Source: Spirochaetaceae bacterium
GTDB lineage: Bacteria > Spirochaetota > Spirochaetia > Treponematales > Treponemataceae
Length of the DNA: 8,505 bases
Reading direction: 5' to 3'
Assembly (NCBI GenBank): GCA_031290725.1
Contig: JAITMZ010000199.1
Coordinates: 1-8,505, forward strand
This document shows positions 6,286 through 8,505 of this stretch, piece by piece; positions within the stretch are counted from its first letter, which is position 1, and every line of letters starts with the position of its first letter. The notes beneath the pieces are model-generated. The model had not been told where the DNA came from and did not search any database. It was given only the letters and a program-made list of their open reading frames with translations. Both the position numbers and the translations under genes were made by a program.

Positions 6286-6744
6286 ATGTTCAATACTTCC
6301 ATTGATTTGTCGGAAAAATACGATTTTTTGGCCGAGAAATTCAAACTGGGCTACGAGTTCTTGCGGCGAAAAGACCTGAAAGACCTTCCGGTGGGGAACA
6401 TCAAGTTGAGCGACCAGGTGACTGCCCTGGTGCAGGAATACGAAACCAAGACCCCGGAGGCGGCAAAATTCGAAACCCACGACCGGATGTTCGACATCCA
6501 GTACGTGATTTCAGGTCGGGAACTCTTCGGCGTGGCCCCCCGGCATGCCCTCACGGTGAGCGTGCCCTACAATTCCGAGAAGGACGTCACCCTGTACAAA
6601 GACCCGGTCACGTTCACCCAGGTGCTCCTCAATCCGGGGGATTTCATCGTGGTTCCCCCCGATGACGGTCACAAGCCCCAGGTGACGGCGGAACCGGGGA
6701 AACCCTGTAGGGTCAAAAAAATCGTGATAAAAGTGCGGGTATAA
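6286..6744 (+). CDS. YhcH/YjgK/YiaL family protein (cupin-fold, DUF386)
   Basis: This family has a cupin-like fold with a metal site. E. coli YhcH (NanQ) has been described as a sialic acid anomerase, and other members (YiaL, TabA) are linked to sugar use or biofilm toxin-antitoxin phenotypes. The 152-aa length is typical. The two family motifs are clear: FETHDRMFDIQYVISG at 62-77, with E63 and H65 as probable metal ligands, and DFIVVPPDDGHKP at 119-131, with H129. The start is fixed by AGGAGG and a near-consensus promoter immediately upstream. prmC follows 15 nt downstream and is probably on the same transcript. No sugar transporter or sialic acid gene is visible nearby, so the substrate cannot be inferred. 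Confidence 0.92.
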   Translation: MFNTSIDLSEKYDFLAEKFKLGYEFLRRKDLKDLPVGNIKLSDQVTALVQEYETKTPEAAKFETHDRMFDIQYVISGRELFGVAPRHALTVSVPYNSEKDVTLYKDPVTFTQVLLNPGDFIVVPPDDGHKPQVTAEPGKPCRVKKIVIKVRV

Positions 6745-6749
6745 CCCGC
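6735..6749 (+). promoter_or_regulatory. Short GC hairpin over the yhcH-family stop codon, upstream of prmC
   Basis: GCGGGT-ATA-ACCCGC forms a perfect 6-bp inverted repeat with a 3-nt loop that contains most of the TAA stop. It ends 10 nt before the prmC ATG, where a Shine-Dalgarno sequence would be expected but none is seen. It could limit or couple prmC translation; chance is also possible. Confidence 0.25.
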
Positions 6750-6759
6750 GGCCCGCCGC

Positions 6760-7716
6760 ATGACCATTTCCGCTCTTCTCACCCAGGCAGCCGGTATTCT
6801 GGCTAAGTCTTCCCCCACCCCCCTCTTGGATGCGGACTGCCTCTTGTCCGCTGTCCTCCACACGGATCGCGCCCGCATTCTCGCCCACCTGGACGCCCCG
6901 GTGCCCCATCGCCGGGCAGATCGTTTTTGCGCCCTGGTGGAGCGCCGGAAAAAGGGGCTGCCCGTCGCCTACCTCACCGGCCACAAGGAGTTTTTTGCCC
7001 TGGATTTCCATGTCAATCCCTCGGTGCTCATCCCCAAACCGGACACGGAGACTCTGGTGGAAAAGACCCTGGATTTTCTCGCCGAGGTACTGATCCTCAA
7101 ACCTGAGACCCTGGTGGAAAAAACCGTCTCCCCTACCCCCTTGCGCGTCCTTGACCTCTGCACGGGGTCGCTTTGCGTGGGAATCGCCGTGGTGCGGAAC
7201 GCAGCGGGGCCGGTGGAACTCACTGCTACGGATATAAGCGAAAGCGCCCTCAGGACAGCCAGGGAAAATGCCCGGTGCCTGCTCAGCGCTGAACAGCGCC
7301 GCCTGCTTCACTTTGTCCGTGCCGATTTGTTCAGCGGCCTGGGGGGGCGTTTCGATATAATCGTCTCGAATCCGCCCTATGTGCCCACGAAAATCGCCCA
7401 CGCCTTGCTCGCGGACGGCCGGGGCGAACCCCTGGGCGCCCTAGACGGCGGGGAGGACGGCTTGGCCTTGATACGGCCCCTAGTGTCCCAAGCGCCAAAG
7501 CATCTTTTCCCCGGCGGCCGTCTGCTGATAGAGATAAACCACGACCAAGCGGAAGCAGTGAAAAAATGCTTTCGCTTGGCCGGTTTTGAAAAGATTGAAG
7601 TGTTCAAAGACCTGCAAGGCACCCCACGGGTGCTTTGCGGCCTTCAGGGCACATCTAAAAACCCCGGTTGGGTTTTCAGATGTGCTTCGCATTTGCATAC
7701 CGCAAATGCAGTCTGA
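6760..7716 (+). CDS. prmC: Release factor glutamine N5-methyltransferase
   Basis: PrmC (HemK) uses S-adenosylmethionine to methylate the glutamine of the GGQ motif in class I release factors. The 318-aa product opens with the usual N-terminal helical domain (MTISALLTQAAGIL...LLDADCLLSAV). The linker motif LIPKPDTETLVEKT is at 90-103, and the Rossmann methyltransferase domain carries NPPY at 204-207. Three things are odd. The linker motif is repeated at 111-122 as LILKPETLVEKT. SAM-binding motif I reads DLCTGSLCVG (132-141), with Leu138 where the family has Gly. The last 22 residues (297-318), after RVLCGLQ, are encoded by a 110-bp inverted-repeat element; without it the frame would end at Ser297. 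The family length is about 280-290. No ribosome binding site is seen before the ATG, so translation may be coupled to the upstream gene. Identity is firm; whether the enzyme is fully active is open. Confidence 0.94.
   Translation: MTISALLTQAAGILAKSSPTPLLDADCLLSAVLHTDRARILAHLDAPVPHRRADRFCALVERRKKGLPVAYLTGHKEFFALDFHVNPSVLIPKPDTETLVEKTLDFLAEVLILKPETLVEKTVSPTPLRVLDLCTGSLCVGIAVVRNAAGPVELTATDISESALRTARENARCLLSAEQRRLLHFVRADLFSGLGGRFDIIVSNPPYVPTKIAHALLADGRGEPLGALDGGEDGLALIRPLVSQAPKHLFPGGRLLIEINHDQAEAVKKCFRLAGFEKIEVFKDLQGTPRVLCGLQGTSKNPGWVFRCASHLHTANAV
7027..7125 (+). repeat. Imperfect internal tandem duplication within prmC
   Basis: The segments starting at 7027 and 7090 align: CTCATCCCCAAACC matches CTGATCCTCAAACC. 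After a 6-base gap, the 21 bases at 7048-7068 match those at 7105-7125 at 19 positions. The offset is 63 then 57 bases, so the copies stay in frame. The duplicated part encodes the conserved PrmC linker motif, giving LIPKPDTETLVEKT and LILKPETLVEKT. Confidence 0.8.
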
Positions 7717-7756
7717 ATTGGAACACTTCTAAAAACTGAAGTTTTTAGAAGTGCCC
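7647..7756. mobile_element. 110-bp MITE-like inverted-repeat element
   Basis: The ends are inverted copies: GGGCACATCTAAAAAC (7647-7662) against the complement of GTTTTTAGAAGTGCCC (7741-7756), 15 of 16 bases matching. TCA flanks both sides (7644-7646 and 7757-7759), which looks like a 3-bp target-site duplication. Inside are three hairpins. The first has 16-bp arms at 7649-7664 and 7670-7685 with one mismatch. The second has perfect 8-bp arms at 7689-7696 and 7702-7709. The third has perfect 14-bp arms at 7724-7737 and 7740-7753. There is no coding capacity for a transposase, so movement would need one in trans. The element supplies the last residues and stop codon of prmC and abuts the stop codon of the convergent cupin gene. 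Removing it plus one TCA leaves prmC reading Leu-Gln-Ser-stop (TAG at 7764-7766). It could alternatively be a REP-type or terminator repeat. Confidence 0.65.
7724..7753. terminator. Perfect 14-bp hairpin between convergent genes, possible bidirectional terminator
   Basis: CACTTCTAAAAACT and its exact complement are separated by only GA. The stem is A/T-rich, and neither side has a typical trailing T-run outside the stem. It lies just past the stop codons of both prmC and the cupin gene, so it may help end both transcripts. It is also part of the inverted-repeat element and may have no termination role. Confidence 0.3.
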
Positions 7757-8101
7757 TCAGTCGTAGATAATAACCGCGTGCATGGCCAGGGGGACGGTCC
7801 CGGTGTTTTTGACACTGTGGGACTCTCCATTGGGCGTCACGATGGTATCCCCGGCCTTGATCGGTTTTTCAGTGCCGTTATCGTTCAGCACCCCGGTTCC
7901 CGAAAGGATCATGAAATACTCGGTCTCCTTATCGTGCTGATGATACCCGATGGACGCCCCCGGCAGCAGGGTAATCTCCGCCAGCAAGCGGCCGTGGTTC
8001 ACCTTGTCCGGGTCAACCAGATGGACAAAATGAGCAGTGCCTTCCCCTCCCCGGAGCTGCGGTTTTTCTTCAATCTTGCACTGACTTCTGGGTATAAGCA
8101 T
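7757..8101 (-). CDS. Small single-domain cupin protein
   Basis: The 114-aa product is one cupin_2 barrel. Motif 1 is PGASIGYHQHDKETEYFMILSG (about 47-68), with the HxH pair and the downstream Glu as metal ligands; motif 2 is GDTIVTPNGESHSVKNTG, carrying the fourth ligand His. Such small cupins bind metal and are often isomerases, dioxygenases or sugar/effector-binding proteins, and the substrate is not evident here. The start ATG at 8101 has AAGGGGGG (8105-8112) just upstream. The gene begins 9 nt after the cstA stop, so the two are probably co-transcribed. Its TGA stop (7757-7759) is the TCA trinucleotide that also flanks the inverted-repeat element. Its C-terminus therefore remains intact even if the element is a later insertion. 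Confidence 0.9.
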   Translation of the reverse strand: MLIPRSQCKIEEKPQLRGGEGTAHFVHLVDPDKVNHGRLLAEITLLPGASIGYHQHDKETEYFMILSGTGVLNDNGTEKPIKAGDTIVTPNGESHSVKNTGTVPLAMHAVIIYD

Positions 8102-8104
8102 AAT

Positions 8105-8112
8105 CCCCCCTT
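8105..8112 (-). promoter_or_regulatory. Ribosome binding site of the cupin gene
   Basis: On the minus strand AAGGGGGG ends 3 nt before the ATG at 8101 and overlaps the cstA stop codon (8111-8113). This supports translation of the cupin from the cstA transcript. Confidence 0.6.
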
Positions 8113-8505
8113 ATTTGGCGGCGGCAGGCGCGGCTTTTGTGGCAGCCAGAGTCTTCAGGCTCTGGAAGACGATGCACAGGCCCAGGCCAAAGACCAGCAC
8201 GGCGAACACCAACTGGAGCGCGTTCTCCGGGGCGGTAATGGTGGAACCCAACTGGGCGATCTTGATGATCAGCGCCACAAAGGTGACCGCGGTCATAAAA
8301 ATCGAGGGCACCACGCAGACCAGGAAGACCCGCTTGGTCTTCTTGAGGAACACCGCGCAGGCCATGAGGGCCAGCACCGCCAGCAGCTGGTTGGACGAGC
8401 CGAACAGGGGCCAAATCGCCAGGTATCCGGCCTTGGCCAGGAAGTAGGCAACCGCTAAAGTGATGACAGTGGCCACGTATTTGTCGCTCAGGATTTTGCT
8501 GATGC
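8111..8505 (-). CDS. cstA: Carbon starvation protein CstA, C-terminal part (5' end outside window)
   Basis: CstA-family proteins are polytopic inner-membrane transporters associated with peptide or pyruvate uptake during carbon limitation. The frame is open to the right edge of the window, giving 130 visible residues. The segment DKYVATVITLAVAYFLAKAG followed by IWPLFGSSNQLLAVLALMA is the hallmark C-terminal CstA motif (iWpLFGxsNQLLA). Three to four hydrophobic segments can be seen, ending with ALQLVFAVLVFGLGLCIVFQ. A short Ala/Lys-rich tail (ATKAAPAAAK) finishes the protein. The internal GTG at 8476 is not the start, because conserved residues precede it (ISKILSDKY). The cupin gene follows after 9 nt on the same strand. 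Promoter and start lie outside the window. Confidence 0.92.
   Translation of the reverse strand, partial: ISKILSDKYVATVITLAVAYFLAKAGYLAIWPLFGSSNQLLAVLALMACAVFLKKTKRVFLVCVVPSIFMTAVTFVALIIKIAQLGSTITAPENALQLVFAVLVFGLGLCIVFQSLKTLAATKAAPAAAK

Noticed and set aside
5146..6744. A 532-codon open frame on the plus strand running through the HAD gene into the YhcH-family gene
   Set aside because: Only the last 152 codons match a protein family and have a ribosome binding site and promoter. The rest is the antisense of the HAD gene, has shadow-type composition and contains the divergent promoter region.
7751..8458. A 235-codon plus-strand open frame opposite the cupin and cstA genes
   Set aside because: It is rich in Gln, Gly, His and Arg, typical of an antisense shadow. 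The opposite strand carries clear cupin and CstA motifs.

Overview
The window is GC-rich (roughly 60% by eye) and densely coded. It holds nine protein genes, two of them cut by the window edges, and no RNA genes, CRISPR array or intact transposase. The gene content and protein wording (CBS/DRTGG family II pyrophosphatase, MoxR-DUF58-BatD-type genes with an SH3 tail, YhcH, CstA) suggest a bacterium with spirochaete affinity, perhaps a Treponema relative. That placement is inference from memory of these families and is only moderately secure.

Layout. Positions 1-4082 read rightward: the 3' part of a manganese-dependent inorganic pyrophosphatase, tpiA (triosephosphate isomerase), a MoxR AAA+ ATPase and a DUF58/VWA-like protein. 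The last two are almost touching. Positions 4135-6162 read leftward: a Cof-type HAD phosphatase followed by a BatD-like membrane protein with an SH3 tail, which converges on the DUF58 gene. A compact divergent promoter region (about 6163-6285) drives the HAD gene leftward and a YhcH/YiaL-family gene plus prmC rightward. At the right end cstA (cut by the window edge) and a small cupin gene read leftward and converge on prmC.

How the genes relate. MoxR, DUF58 and BatD-like proteins usually belong to one Bat-type chaperone/adhesion-fold complex at the cytoplasmic membrane. Here the BatD-like gene is on the opposite strand in an operon with a HAD phosphatase, and no BatA/BatB gene is visible. Pyrophosphatase and tpiA are housekeeping metabolism. 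The cupin sits 9 nt after cstA and is probably co-transcribed with it.

The most interesting signal is not a gene. A 110-bp miniature element (7647-7756) with near-perfect terminal inverted repeats, three internal hairpins and a flanking TCA duplication sits between the convergent prmC and cupin genes. Removing it with one TCA copy restores a prmC reading frame that stops two codons past the junction, so the element appears to have rewritten the PrmC C-terminus. PrmC also carries an internal ~60-bp tandem duplication and a Gly-to-Leu change in its SAM-binding loop. MoxR carries a nine-G tract inside a Gly/Arg-rich insert. I see no obvious new multi-gene system; most of the window is ordinary chromosome.
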